This document shows, one piece after another, positions 1-9,918 of a stretch of DNA of 64,000 nucleotides. This DNA comes from Serratia entomophila (lineage in GTDB: Bacteria; Pseudomonadota; Gammaproteobacteria; Enterobacterales; Enterobacteriaceae). The number at the start of each line of letters is the position of its first letter. The first letter of the stretch is position 1. Under the pieces are notes generated by a model. That model saw nothing but the letters and a program-made list of their open reading frames with translations. It made no database searches and had not been told where the DNA came from. Location: positions 434,001-498,000 of the forward strand of contig NZ_CP082787.1 of NCBI RefSeq assembly GCF_021462285.1, read 5' to 3'. The translations under genes were made by a program, and so were the position numbers.

Positions 1-115
1 CTTCACCGGGGTAGATATCGAACGACACATCGCTGAAGCCTTTGCCGGGCGCATACAGATGGGTGAGGTGGCTCACCGACAGCAGCGGCGTGGTGCTCAG
101 TGGGGTGGAAGTCAT
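1..115 (-). CDS. phnK: PhnK, C-P lyase ATP-binding subunit (5' end only)
   Basis: Only about the first 38 codons are in the window; the gene runs off the left edge. The visible N-terminus (starting MTSTPLSTTPLLSV) leads into an ABC-ATPase beta strand typical of PhnK. The ATG overlaps the TGA of phnJ (TGATG), as expected for the translationally coupled phnGHIJK order. PhnK is the ABC-type ATPase that docks on the PhnGHIJ core complex of carbon-phosphorus lyase. The identification rests mainly on position directly after phnJ. Confidence 0.85.
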   Translation of the reverse strand, partial: MTSTPLSTTPLLSVSHLTHLYAPGKGFSDVSFDIYPGE

Positions 116-975
116 CAGTGCTGCGCCTCTTGCGAAGGTTGCGCCAGCTGTTGCCGGCAGTAGTCGGTGTCCGAACAGACGAACATGCGGTTGCCCTGGT
201 CATCGAGCACCACCTCGTCCAGGTAGCTGTGGCGCGAGCCGCACAGGGCGCAGGGTTCGTCCCACTGCTGCACGCTGAACGGATGGTCGTCGAAGTCCAG
301 GCTCTCCACCTTGCAGAACGGCGGCAGGGCGTAGATGCGCTTCTCGCGCCCGGCGCCGAACAGCTGCAGGGCCGGCATCATGTGCATTTTCGGGTTATCG
401 AACTTCGGGATCGGCGACGGGTCCATCACATAGCGGTCGTTCACCTTCACCGGGTAGGCGTAGGTGGTGGCGATATGGCCGTAGCGCGCGATGTCCTCAT
501 ACAGCTTCACCTGCATCACGCCGTACTCTTCCAGCGCGTGCATTTTGCGGGTCTCGGTTTCACGCGGCTCGATAAAGCGCAGCGGCTCCGGGATCGGCAC
601 CTGATAAATCAGGATCTGGTCCTCGCGCAGCGCGGTTTCCGGGATGCGGTGGCGGGTCTGGATCAGCGTCGCCTCCGGCGTGCGTTCGGTGGTCGCCACC
701 CCGGCGACGCGCTGGAAGAAGCGGCGGATCGACACCGCGTTGGTGGTGTCGTCGGCGCCCTGGTCGATCACCTTCAGCACGTCGGCGCGGCCGATGATGC
801 TGGCGGTGAGCTGAATGCCGCCGGTGCCCCAGCCGTAGGGCATCGGCATCTCGCGGCCGCCGAACGGCACCTGATAGCCGGGGATCGCCACTGCCTTGAG
901 GATGGCGCGGCGGAGAGTGCGCTTGGTCTGTTCGTCTAGATAGCCGAGGTTATAGCCGGTCAATACTTCACTCAT
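115..975 (-). CDS. phnJ: PhnJ, radical SAM carbon-phosphorus lyase
   Basis: 286 residues, near the E. coli length of 281. PhnJ cleaves the C-P bond of ribose-1-methylphosphonate 5-phosphate, giving methane and a cyclic phosphate, using a 4Fe-4S cluster and S-adenosylmethionine. The C-terminal cysteine pattern CxxC, then C and a final C (about residues 242, 245, 267 and 273) matches the cluster and thiyl-radical cysteines. The AIPGYQVPFGG segment holds the glycine (G33 here, G32 in E. coli) that forms the glycyl radical. The start overlaps the end of phnI in the form ATGAGTGA, so translation is coupled. It acts in the cytosolic PhnGHIJ core complex. Identity is very secure. Confidence 0.97.
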   Translation of the reverse strand: MSEVLTGYNLGYLDEQTKRTLRRAILKAVAIPGYQVPFGGREMPMPYGWGTGGIQLTASIIGRADVLKVIDQGADDTTNAVSIRRFFQRVAGVATTERTPEATLIQTRHRIPETALREDQILIYQVPIPEPLRFIEPRETETRKMHALEEYGVMQVKLYEDIARYGHIATTYAYPVKVNDRYVMDPSPIPKFDNPKMHMMPALQLFGAGREKRIYALPPFCKVESLDFDDHPFSVQQWDEPCALCGSRHSYLDEVVLDDQGNRMFVCSDTDYCRQQLAQPSQEAQH

Positions 976-2053
976 CGCGGGCCTCCTGACGCTCGCTGAA
1001 TTCCTGCCGCAGCCGTTTCAGCAACTCCAGTTCGGCCTGGAAGTCGACGTAGTGCGGCAGCTTGAGATGGGAGACAAAGCCGGCGGCTTCCACGTTGTCG
1101 GCGTGGGCCAGCACGAACTCTTCGTCCTGCGCCGGGCCGGCGACCCCTTCGCCGTACTCCGGGCTTTGCAGCGCGCGATCCACCAGCGCCATCGCCATCG
1201 CTTTGCGCTCGGCGCGGCCGAACACCAGGCCATAGCCGCGGGTGAAGTGCGGCGGGCGGTCTTGCGGATCGACGAAGCCGTTGACCATCTCGCACTCGGT
1301 CAGCAGGATTTCGCCGATATCCAGCGCGAAACCGAGCTCTTCAGGCACCATCTCCAGCGAAACGTAGCCGGTGCGGATCTCGCCGGCGAACGGGTGGTTG
1401 CGGCCATAGCCGCGCTGGGTGGCGTAGCCCAGCGCCAGCAGAAAGCCTTCGTCGCCGCGCACCAGCTGCTGCAGCCGCGCCGAGCGCGAGCAGGGGTAAA
1501 CCGGCGGGGTGCGGGTAATGTCGTCCGGCGCGCTGCCGTCGTCCTGTTCCGCCAGCGCCAGCTGCTGTTTGCCGAGCAGCTCGAACACGTGAGCGCAGCT
1601 TTCCGGCAGTGGCTCGTCGGCCTGCGGCGCGCGCGGCGTTTCGCCTTCCGCCAGCAGCGCGAAGTCCAACAGCCGGTGGGTGTAATCGTAGGTCGGCCCC
1701 AGCACCTGCCCGCCGGGCAAGTCCTTGTAAACCGCCGAGATGCGCCGCTCCAGCCGCATATTTTCGGTCGCCAGCGGTTCGCTGACCGCCAGGCGCGGCA
1801 GGGTGGTGCGATAGGCGCGCAGCAGGAAAATCGCCTCGACCAGGTCGCCGCCGGCCTGTTTGATGGCCAGCGCCGCCAGCTCGCGATCGTAGATGCCGCC
1901 CTCGGTCATCACCCGGTCCACCGCCAGCCCCAGCTGCTGTGCTATTTGCTCCACGCCGATCGCCGGCAGGCCGTCGTCGCCGCGCCGCAGCTGTTCCTGC
2001 AGCCGATGGGCGGCCTCGATGGCTTTTTCGCCCCCTTTTACCGCTACGTACAT
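968..2053 (-). CDS. phnI: PhnI, C-P lyase core subunit
   Basis: 361 residues starting MYVAVKGGEKAI, as in E. coli PhnI. PhnI, with PhnG, H and L, transfers the phosphonate to the 1' carbon of ATP ribose, releasing adenine; alone it is a nucleosidase. The VMTEGG, RLERRISAVYKD and ITRTPPVYPCSRS blocks are conserved. I chose the ATG at 2053 because it overlaps the TGA of phnH (TGATG) and has a GGAGG sequence just upstream; an in-frame GTG two codons earlier is less likely. The 3' end overlaps phnJ by 8 bases. Confidence 0.96.
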   Translation of the reverse strand: MYVAVKGGEKAIEAAHRLQEQLRRGDDGLPAIGVEQIAQQLGLAVDRVMTEGGIYDRELAALAIKQAGGDLVEAIFLLRAYRTTLPRLAVSEPLATENMRLERRISAVYKDLPGGQVLGPTYDYTHRLLDFALLAEGETPRAPQADEPLPESCAHVFELLGKQQLALAEQDDGSAPDDITRTPPVYPCSRSARLQQLVRGDEGFLLALGYATQRGYGRNHPFAGEIRTGYVSLEMVPEELGFALDIGEILLTECEMVNGFVDPQDRPPHFTRGYGLVFGRAERKAMAMALVDRALQSPEYGEGVAGPAQDEEFVLAHADNVEAAGFVSHLKLPHYVDFQAELELLKRLRQEFSERQEARDE

Positions 2054-2634
2054 CAGCACACCTCCACGCGGGTGGTCCGCGGGATAGCCAGCAGGCGCTC
2101 ACCGCAGGTCAGTAGAAAATCCAGCCCGAGCGGGAAGCGCTGCGGGCGGTTGATCAGGTAATCCAGCAGCGCCGGCGGCAGCTGCGGCGAGATAATCCGT
2201 TGACGTTCGATGCCGGGGCCGGTCAGGCGCAGCGCAGCACCTTGTTCCAGCCCCGCTAGCTGCACCACTACCGTGGCGCCGAGTTCCGGCGAAATTTCGC
2301 TGCCGTGCGGCAGCGCCTGCAGATCGGCGGCCTGCAGCTGCGCATCGAACAGCGCAAAGCCGATTTCTTGCGCATTGGCGGCCAGCGGCGCGCCGCTGTG
2401 GAAGCGAATGTTTGTTAGCACTTGCTCACTCTTCAGCGCGTCGCACAGCTGAAGCGGGGTTTCCTGATCGGCCAGCGTCAGCAGCGCGGCGGTGCTGGCG
2501 GCGTTCAGCGCGCCCCAGGCGGGGCCGCCCTGCAGCGTGATGCAATAGCCTGGCTCGCTTAACGCCTTGAGGATCAAGCGGAAGCTGTGTTGCGATTGCT
2601 CTATGGGTTGGTCAAAACCGGTCAATAAACTCAT
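2053..2634 (-). CDS. phnH: PhnH, C-P lyase core subunit
   Basis: 193 residues (E. coli 194). PhnH is a core-complex subunit needed for phosphonate transfer to ATP; it has a PLP-transferase-like fold without a cofactor. The N-terminus MSLLTGFDQPI and the LILKALSEPG segment are typical of the family. An open frame extends far upstream, but the ATG at 2634 lies 2 bases after the phnG stop and gives the family length, so it is taken as the start. The stop overlaps the phnI start. Confidence 0.94.
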   Translation of the reverse strand: MSLLTGFDQPIEQSQHSFRLILKALSEPGYCITLQGGPAWGALNAASTAALLTLADQETPLQLCDALKSEQVLTNIRFHSGAPLAANAQEIGFALFDAQLQAADLQALPHGSEISPELGATVVVQLAGLEQGAALRLTGPGIERQRIISPQLPPALLDYLINRPQRFPLGLDFLLTCGERLLAIPRTTRVEVC

Positions 2635-2636
2635 GC

Positions 2637-3080
2637 TCAATCCCCCCGCACCAGGGTAAAGAAATCCACCCGGCTGGAGGCCACCGCACGGGCGCGCAGC
2701 TGGCGCTGCTCGTGCTGCAGCGCGGCCAGCGGTTCTATCAATTGCTGTTGCAGCCGCTCGCCGTGTTCCGGCTGCTGCAGCAGCGCATCGGCCAGCGCAC
2801 ACAGCTCGGCGTGCGCCTTGTCGCGCCCGGCGATATAGCTGTAGCCATAGCCGCCGCTTTCCAGCTGCACCACCGCGCGGGTAATCGTCACGTCGCCCAG
2901 CACAAAGCGGCGGCCGGTGGCGCCCATGCGCCCCTGCAGCTGCGCCAGGCCAATCTCCGGCGCGCGGATGTTCCGGTAGCGCGGGCTGAGGTTCAGCGCC
3001 TGCCAGTGGCTGCGCAGCTGGGCCGGCTGGCTGTGCGCCAGCACCGACATCCAGCGCTGTCTTGGCTGTAAGGATTGCAT
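2637..3080 (-). CDS. phnG: PhnG, C-P lyase core subunit
   Basis: 147 residues, close to the E. coli 150. Conserved stretches include RQRWMSVLAHSQPA, the central GRDKAHAE motif and the terminal RVDFFTLVRGD. PhnG forms the PhnGHIJ hetero-octamer and takes part in the transfer of alkylphosphonate to ATP. The gene begins directly after the phnF stop with no intergenic bases and ends 2 bases before phnH, so it belongs to one tightly packed operon read leftward. Confidence 0.95.
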   Translation of the reverse strand: MQSLQPRQRWMSVLAHSQPAQLRSHWQALNLSPRYRNIRAPEIGLAQLQGRMGATGRRFVLGDVTITRAVVQLESGGYGYSYIAGRDKAHAELCALADALLQQPEHGERLQQQLIEPLAALQHEQRQLRARAVASSRVDFFTLVRGD

Positions 3081-3809
3081 TCAGTGCTCCATCGTCAGTT
3101 CGATCATGTCGGCGCGGGCCAGGCTGACGGAGTATTCCGCCACGCGGTCGCTGCCGTTGCAGACGTTCAGGGTGCGCACGCACAGCAGCGGCGCGTGGGT
3201 GGCGATCGCCAACAGCCGGCTCTCTTTGGCCTGTGCGCGGCGCGCGCTGATGCGCGTCTGGCTGCGGGTCAGCGGCTGGCGAATGTGCTGTTCGATAAAC
3301 TCATGCAGCGAGCCGCTGTGGAACTGCTGCAGCGCCGGCCACCAGTCGAGATCGGGCAGGTAGTGGTCGATCACGCTCATCGGCACGCCATTGACCCGGC
3401 GCAGGGTGCGCAGGTGGATCACCATTTCGCCTTCTTCACGCGACAGCGCGCTGGCGATGTGCCCGTTGCACGGGCGCAATACTGCGAGTAAGCGCTCACT
3501 GGTGGGGTGGCTGCCCTGCTCGAGCAGGTTCTGGCTGAACCGCGTATTGGCATGCAGCGGGTAGTCGTAGGGGCGCATCAGCACCAGAATGCCGACGCCG
3601 TGGCGGCGCTGCAGCCAGCCGCGTTCCACCAGCTGATCCACTGCGCGGCGCAGGGTGTGGCGATTGACCTGATAGCGCTCCGCCAGCTGCTGCTCGGAAG
3701 GCAGATAGTCGCCGCAGCGGTACTGGGTGCGCAGCTCTTGTTCCAGCTGGGCGGCGATCTGCTGGTAACGGGTGGGGTAAGTGGTCGGATGTCTAGATAA
3801 GTCCATCAT
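3081..3809 (-). CDS. phnF: PhnF, GntR/HutC-family regulator of phosphonate genes
   Basis: 242 residues: an N-terminal winged helix-turn-helix (about residues 15-80, with PSEQQLAERYQVNRHTLRRAVDQLVERGW) and a C-terminal UTRA ligand-binding domain. It closely resembles E. coli PhnF throughout. Two consecutive ATG codons are present: the upstream one (3809) is better spaced from a GAGG ribosome site, while E. coli PhnF begins at the equivalent of the second (3806). It is the first gene here of the phnFGHIJK... operon; phnCDE transporter genes are not next to it, unlike in E. coli. No convincing Pho box was found upstream. Confidence 0.92.
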   Translation of the reverse strand: MMDLSRHPTTYPTRYQQIAAQLEQELRTQYRCGDYLPSEQQLAERYQVNRHTLRRAVDQLVERGWLQRRHGVGILVLMRPYDYPLHANTRFSQNLLEQGSHPTSERLLAVLRPCNGHIASALSREEGEMVIHLRTLRRVNGVPMSVIDHYLPDLDWWPALQQFHSGSLHEFIEQHIRQPLTRSQTRISARRAQAKESRLLAIATHAPLLCVRTLNVCNGSDRVAEYSVSLARADMIELTMEH

Positions 3810-3871
3810 AATAAAAACCTCGTCGTGCCGGATCTGTATGATTTATCAGGATTTCTTACGGTGCTGGTGCT

Positions 3872-3994
3872 TACCCTATGACTTTCAAATTGTAGCTAGG
3901 CGGCCAGCTCGCTCATCGCCAGGCGCTTACTTTAGTAAGTAACTGGGGTGAGCGAGTGCAGCTAACAACGCTACGGCTTGAAAGGCGACGGGTA
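3872..3994. repeat. ERIC element, full length
   Basis: About 123 bp, an imperfect palindrome running from a TACCC end to a GGGTA end. It contains AGTAAGTAACTGGGGTGAGCG, which nearly matches the core of the ERIC2 primer sequence. It lies between divergent phnF and the permease. Together with the few bases around it, it fills most of the 345 bp gap between the two genes. Confidence 0.9.
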
Positions 3995-4035
3995 TGCCCT
4001 GTGGCTTTCAAGTTGGCATCATGTTGCCGCCGCCA
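3995..4035. repeat. Probable partial ERIC arm abutting the full copy
   Basis: Directly after the full ERIC the sequence restarts with an ERIC-like left arm (CCCTGTGGCTTTCAAGTTG) and then diverges. This looks like a truncated second copy in tandem. The match is short, so the call is tentative. Confidence 0.45.
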
Positions 4036-4154
4036 GATGACAATCGCGTTACGCGCCGGTGGCGAACAGATGAACTATTTTGGACAGCCCGGGGATGCGC
4101 GGCCGGGCGCGGCGCGCTATGCTGGGCCACCCTGGACTGACTCTGGCCGACACC

Positions 4155-5213
4155 ATGCCGCAACCTTTAACCGCCCCTGACCGCACGCCCCGCGCCTGGC
4201 CGCTGTGGAAACCGATCCTGTTCCTGCTGGTGGTGGCCGTCGGCCTCTACTACGTCAAATGGCAGCCTTACTACGGCAAGGCCTTTTTGGCGGCGGACAC
4301 CCATTCGATCGGCAAATCGATACTGGCCGGAGCCGACGGCAGCCCCTGGCTGGCGGCCTGGCACTATGCGCTGATCTATTTCACCGCGGTGTGGAAGGCG
4401 GCGGTGCTCGGCGTCTTGCTGGGATCGCTGGTGCAGGTGCTGATCCCGCGCGACTGGCTGCTGCGCACGCTGGGCCACCCGCGTTTTTCCGGCACCCTGC
4501 TGGGCACGCTGATCGCGCTGCCGGGTATGATGTGCACCTGCTGCGCGGCGCCGGTGGCCGCCGGGCTGCGTCGCCAGTCGGTATCCAGCGGGGCGGCGCT
4601 GGCCTTTTGGCTAAGCAACCCGGTGCTGAACCCGGCGACGCTGATTTTTATGGGCTTCGTGCTCGGCTGGCCGTTCGCCGCTATTCGGCTGGTGGCCGGG
4701 GTGGTGATGGTGCTGGGCATCGCCTGGCTGGTGCAGCGCGTCACCGCCAATGACCCGCAGCCGGCCGCGCTGCAGCAAGCGGCGATACCGCCGGTGAAAA
4801 CCGAAGATCGGCCGTTCCTCGGCCGCTGGCTGAAGACGCTGTGGGCGCTGTTCTGGTCGACCATCCCGATCTACGTGCTGGCGGTGCTGGCGCTGGGCGC
4901 AGCGCGGGTTTGGCTGTTCCCGCACGCCGACGGCGCGGTCGACAACAGCCTGCTGTGGATCATCGGTTTAGCCATCGTCGGCTGCCTGTTCGTGATCCCC
5001 ACCGCGGCGGAAATCCCGATCGTGCAGGCCATGATGCTGGCGGGCATGGGCGCCGGCCCGGCGCTGGCGCTGCTGATGACCCTGCCGGCGGTCAGCCTGC
5101 CTTCGCTGCTGATGCTCAACAAAGTCTTTTCCGCCCGGGCGCTGTGCCTGACCGCGGCGCTGGTGGCGCTGTGCGGCGTAGCGACCGGCGTGCTGGGGAT
5201 GGGGTTGATGTAA
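4155..5213 (+). CDS. YraQ-type permease (ArsP_2/DUF318 family)
   Basis: About 352 residues with many hydrophobic segments, so an inner-membrane protein with roughly eight to nine passes. A distinctive MMCTCCAAPVAAGLR motif near residue 122 and a second half containing IPTAAEIPIVQAM match the UPF0718/YraQ permeases, some of which export organoarsenicals; the substrate here is unknown. I chose the ATG beginning MPQPLTAPD because the first hydrophobic segment follows soon after; an in-frame ATG at 4119 and one at 4080 are alternatives and no ribosome site is clear. It stands alone, reading away from phnF. Confidence 0.75.
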   Translation: MPQPLTAPDRTPRAWPLWKPILFLLVVAVGLYYVKWQPYYGKAFLAADTHSIGKSILAGADGSPWLAAWHYALIYFTAVWKAAVLGVLLGSLVQVLIPRDWLLRTLGHPRFSGTLLGTLIALPGMMCTCCAAPVAAGLRRQSVSSGAALAFWLSNPVLNPATLIFMGFVLGWPFAAIRLVAGVVMVLGIAWLVQRVTANDPQPAALQQAAIPPVKTEDRPFLGRWLKTLWALFWSTIPIYVLAVLALGAARVWLFPHADGAVDNSLLWIIGLAIVGCLFVIPTAAEIPIVQAMMLAGMGAGPALALLMTLPAVSLPSLLMLNKVFSARALCLTAALVALCGVATGVLGMGLM

Positions 5214-5318
5214 AATGTTCAAAAAATGACCTTTCATCTCGATGTTGTTGTCACAAATGTGCTAACGTGTCTGTTCAATATTCAGTGTCGCCATCGTGCG
5301 ATTGCAGGAGGAGCAAAG

Positions 5319-5606
5319 ATGGAAAGTCGTATCCAGTTTCGCATCGAAGATGAAACCAAGCGTTTGGCGCAGAAGGCCGCTGAGGCTAAAGGAACGACAT
5401 TGAGTGAAGCCTGCCGCCGCTTAGCGGAGCAAATGGCTGATGAGCAACGGGCCGCGGAGGAGCACGAAAACTGGCTGAAAGATAAGGTGGATGCAGCTTT
5501 TTCCCGTCTGCATGAAGGTAATGCTGTCTACCTTAGCCAACAAGAAGTAGAAGAAAGCATGGATGCCTTTAAGGCAAAAATTAGAGCGAAATACGACCGA
5601 AAATAG
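5319..5606 (+). CDS. RelB/DinJ-like antitoxin (ribbon-helix-helix)
   Basis: 95 residues starting MESRIQFRIEDETKRLAQ, preceded by a strong AGGAGG site at 5307-5312. The first 45 residues fit a ribbon-helix-helix DNA-binding domain (RIQFRIEDETK, then a helix with GTTLSEACRRLAEQ); the rest is charged and helical, as expected for a toxin-wrapping tail. The gene lies 8 bases before a RelE/ParE-like toxin gene, so it is very probably the antitoxin and autorepressor of that pair. The exact subfamily is not certain. Confidence 0.85.
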   Translation: MESRIQFRIEDETKRLAQKAAEAKGTTLSEACRRLAEQMADEQRAAEEHENWLKDKVDAAFSRLHEGNAVYLSQQEVEESMDAFKAKIRAKYDRK

Positions 5607-5614
5607 GGATCGTT

Positions 5615-5890
5615 ATGCGTATCGAATGGGATAATGCAGCGCTACGGGACAGGGAACGTATTTTTGAGTTTCTTTATATTTTCAATCCACAGGCGGCAGA
5701 GCAGGCTGATAACGAGATCGATAAAGCGGTAAAGCGCCTGCTGGATCATCCTGAGTTAGGTAAGCCCTGGTATGGGAAGGCACGTAAGCTGCTAATTAAC
5801 AAGGCCTCCCTGTTGCTGGTGTATATCATCGTTGATGACGTTATTAAGGTTTTCTCGATTGCCCACCAGCGTGAGAAATTTCCAAACTAG
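5615..5890 (+). CDS. RelE/ParE-family toxin
   Basis: 91 residues with the family layout: WDNAALRDRERIFEFL helix, the DHPELGKPWYGKARKLLI segment and a C-terminal strand pair ending VFSIAHQREKFP. RelE-type members cleave mRNA on the ribosome; ParE-type members poison gyrase. The sequence alone does not decide which. It follows the antitoxin gene by 8 bases and ends 5 bases before the convergent nrdG stop. The pair sits as a small cassette between two chromosomal genes. Confidence 0.85.
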   Translation: MRIEWDNAALRDRERIFEFLYIFNPQAAEQADNEIDKAVKRLLDHPELGKPWYGKARKLLINKASLLLVYIIVDDVIKVFSIAHQREKFPN

Positions 5891-5895
5891 CATTG

Positions 5896-6360
5896 TCATT
5901 GCAGCTTATGCACCACCTGGTTGCTGCTGCCGCGCCAGATCAGCGCTGGGTCTTTCAAATCCTGCACAAACTTGCCGTCAATCAATACGTTAATCCTGTC
6001 TACCACCTGCATTTGCTGCGCGTCCAGCTCCGCCAGCCGGTAGCCGGTCCACAGCCAGATATCCTTGCCCGGGCACTCGGCGCGCACCCGTTTCACCAGC
6101 TTTAAGATGCTCAGCACGTTGGCCGGGTGCAGCGGATCGCCGCCGGACAGCGACAGCCCCTGGCGCGGCACGCGCGCATCGTTCAGATCGGCGATGATGC
6201 GGTCTTCCAGCGCCGGGGTAAACGGCTGGCCGGAGTTGAGCCGCCAGGTGCTTTTGTTGTAGCAGCCGGGGCACTGATGCACGCAGCCGGCGACGAACAG
6301 CGTGCAGCGGGTGCCGGGGCCGTTGACCACATCTAGGGGATAGTACTGGTGATAATTCAT
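5896..6360 (-). CDS. nrdG: NrdG, anaerobic ribonucleotide reductase activase
   Basis: 154 residues, identical in length to E. coli NrdG. It is the radical SAM enzyme that makes the glycyl radical on NrdD. The 4Fe-4S ligands appear as GCVHQCPGC (C26, C30, C33), followed by the GG-containing SLSGGDPL motif for S-adenosylmethionine. The ATG at 6360 gives the E. coli-like start MNYHQYYP; a second ATG lies one codon upstream. It is downstream of nrdD in the same direction, separated by 195 bases with hairpins. Confidence 0.96.
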   Translation of the reverse strand: MNYHQYYPLDVVNGPGTRCTLFVAGCVHQCPGCYNKSTWRLNSGQPFTPALEDRIIADLNDARVPRQGLSLSGGDPLHPANVLSILKLVKRVRAECPGKDIWLWTGYRLAELDAQQMQVVDRINVLIDGKFVQDLKDPALIWRGSSNQVVHKLQ

Positions 6361-6434
6361 CATTTTTTCTGGTTGCAGGGGTTCAGTGTATGTTTAGTGG
6401 CAAAGTTGTCTTTTCGCCCGAGATACCCGGGCTT

Positions 6435-6467
6435 AGCGCCCCGAGGGGCGCTCCGGCGGCAAGCCGC
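6435..6467. repeat. Double hairpin between nrdD and nrdG
   Basis: A perfect 8-bp stem with a 2-base loop (AGCGCCCC, GA, GGGGCGCT at 6435-6452) is followed by a second short stem (GCGGC, AA, GCCGC). There is no T-run, so it is not a standard terminator. It may stabilise or uncouple the two halves of the nrdDG transcript. Confidence 0.5.
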
Positions 6468-6555
6468 TACGACCCCTTCGGCACGCTTTCCCTAATAATT
6501 GGCTTTATCAGAGCTCTGTATACTGAACCCGCTCATCAGGGTTAAACGGGGCACC

Positions 6556-8694
<2,139 letters not shown>

Positions 8695-8724
8695 GTTGTG
8701 ACTCCTTGTTTCCCGAGGGATAGG

Positions 8725-8789
8725 TTATCCACAGGGCGAAGCCGCAGCGCGCAAGGGCTGCGGCGGCATGTGGATGCTTTTGTGGATAA
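8725..8789 (-). promoter_or_regulatory. Inverted pair of perfect DnaA boxes upstream of nrdD
   Basis: TTATCCACA occurs at 8725-8733 and its exact reverse complement TGTGGATAA at 8781-8789. Between them is a further inverted pair, GCCGCAGC (8741-8748) and GCTGCGGC (8757-8764). TTATCCACA is the high-affinity DnaA consensus. DnaA is known to regulate nrdAB in E. coli; a role at nrdD is inference. Confidence 0.65.
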
Positions 8790-8836
8790 CTACTATATAT
8801 AGGTATTTGAGATTATTAATGCACTATATATAGATG
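8790..8836 (-). promoter_or_regulatory. Tandem NrdR boxes of nrdDG
   Basis: Two copies of the palindromic core CTATATATAG lie at 8793-8802 and 8824-8833, exactly 31 bp apart (three helical turns), which is the arrangement known for NrdR operators in enterobacteria. The 16-bp boxes are 8790-8805 and 8821-8836. NrdR with bound dATP would repress nrdDG here. Confidence 0.88.
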
Positions 8837-8899
8837 TTGGCGGGGTTCTTTTGATGTAGGACAAGGAAAATTCAACGGCGGGCGCAAGCTGTACAGACG

Positions 8900-9814
8900 T
8901 CAATCGCCCGCCGGCTGCGGGCGGAAATGTTCCAGCAAAAAATCGACCCAGACGCGGACGCGCGGCGGCAGATCCGCCGAGGCGTAATACAGCCACAGCT
9001 GAACCGGGCGCGGCCAGCAGGCGGGCAGCACCGGCTGCAGGGTGCCCTGCGCGAAGTGTTTTTCGGCGTACCAGTGCGCCAGGTTGGCGATGCCCAGGCC
9101 GGCAAGCGCCGCGTCCAGCAGCATCTCCGGGCGGCTGGCCATCAGGCGGCCATGCAGATCCAGCGTCAGCGGTTGGCCGCGTCGCTGCAGCTGCCACTTT
9201 ACGCTGCGCCCGTTGGCCGGGTTGCGGTGCAGCAGGCAGTCGTGCTGCGGCAGATCCTGAGGATCCTGCGGCGCGCCGCGCTGCGCCAGGTAGCCCGGCG
9301 AAGCCGCCAGCACCATCTGCATCGGGTAGAGCGGCCGGGCCACCAGCCGGCTGTCGGGATCGATCCGGCTGCCGATGCCGACGTCGAAGCCTTCGCCCAC
9401 CAGATTAACCACCCGCGCATCCAGCGAAAGATCGAGATCGATCTGCGGGTAACGTTGCAGAAACAGCGGGATCAAGGGCATCAGCATCTGGCGGCCGAAG
9501 CCGGGGATCATGCTGACGCGCACGGTGCCGGCAGGCGCCTGCCGCACGCCGCCGGCGTTTTCCAGCGTGGCGGACAGCGCCTGCCACAGCGGCGCCACCT
9601 GCGCCAGCAATGCTTTGCCTTCGTCGGTCAGCACCACGTTGTGGGTGTTGCGCTGGAACAGACGCAGCGCCAGCTTTTCTTCCAGCACGCGAATGTTTTT
9701 GCTGACCGCCGCCGGGGTGACGCCCAACTGGCGCGCAGCGGCGGAAAAGTTTTGCGTCTGGGCGGCGGCGAGAAACGCCGGCAGCAGACGATGTACGTCA
9801 AAGGGCAGCGACAT
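8900..9814 (-). CDS. LysR-family transcriptional regulator
   Basis: 304 residues: N-terminal helix-turn-helix (about residues 9-67, FSAAARQLGVTPAAVSKNIRVLEEKLALRLFQR) and a periplasmic-binding-protein-like effector domain ending at about residue 298. It is divergent from the NAD(P)H oxidoreductase gene at 9919, with 104 bases between them, so it most likely controls that gene and itself. The effector is unknown. Confidence 0.9.
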   Translation of the reverse strand: MSLPFDVHRLLPAFLAAAQTQNFSAAARQLGVTPAAVSKNIRVLEEKLALRLFQRNTHNVVLTDEGKALLAQVAPLWQALSATLENAGGVRQAPAGTVRVSMIPGFGRQMLMPLIPLFLQRYPQIDLDLSLDARVVNLVGEGFDVGIGSRIDPDSRLVARPLYPMQMVLAASPGYLAQRGAPQDPQDLPQHDCLLHRNPANGRSVKWQLQRRGQPLTLDLHGRLMASRPEMLLDAALAGLGIANLAHWYAEKHFAQGTLQPVLPACWPRPVQLWLYYASADLPPRVRVWVDFLLEHFRPQPAGD

Positions 9815-9918
9815 GGTGGTTGATACTTTTAGTTGAAATTAATGTAACCCATCACAGCCTACACCCGCGGCGGCGGAAATGGAAAAATGCGTTATCAAAT
9901 CTCAGCCAAGGATAGTGT

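Noticed and set aside
3810..3871. Pho box upstream of phnF
   Set aside because: No pair of CTGTCAT-like repeats could be aligned in the short stretch before the ERIC element.
8803..8820. FNR site upstream of nrdD
   Set aside because: TTGAG...TTAAT-like bases occur, but spacing and the second half do not fit TTGAT-N4-ATCAA.
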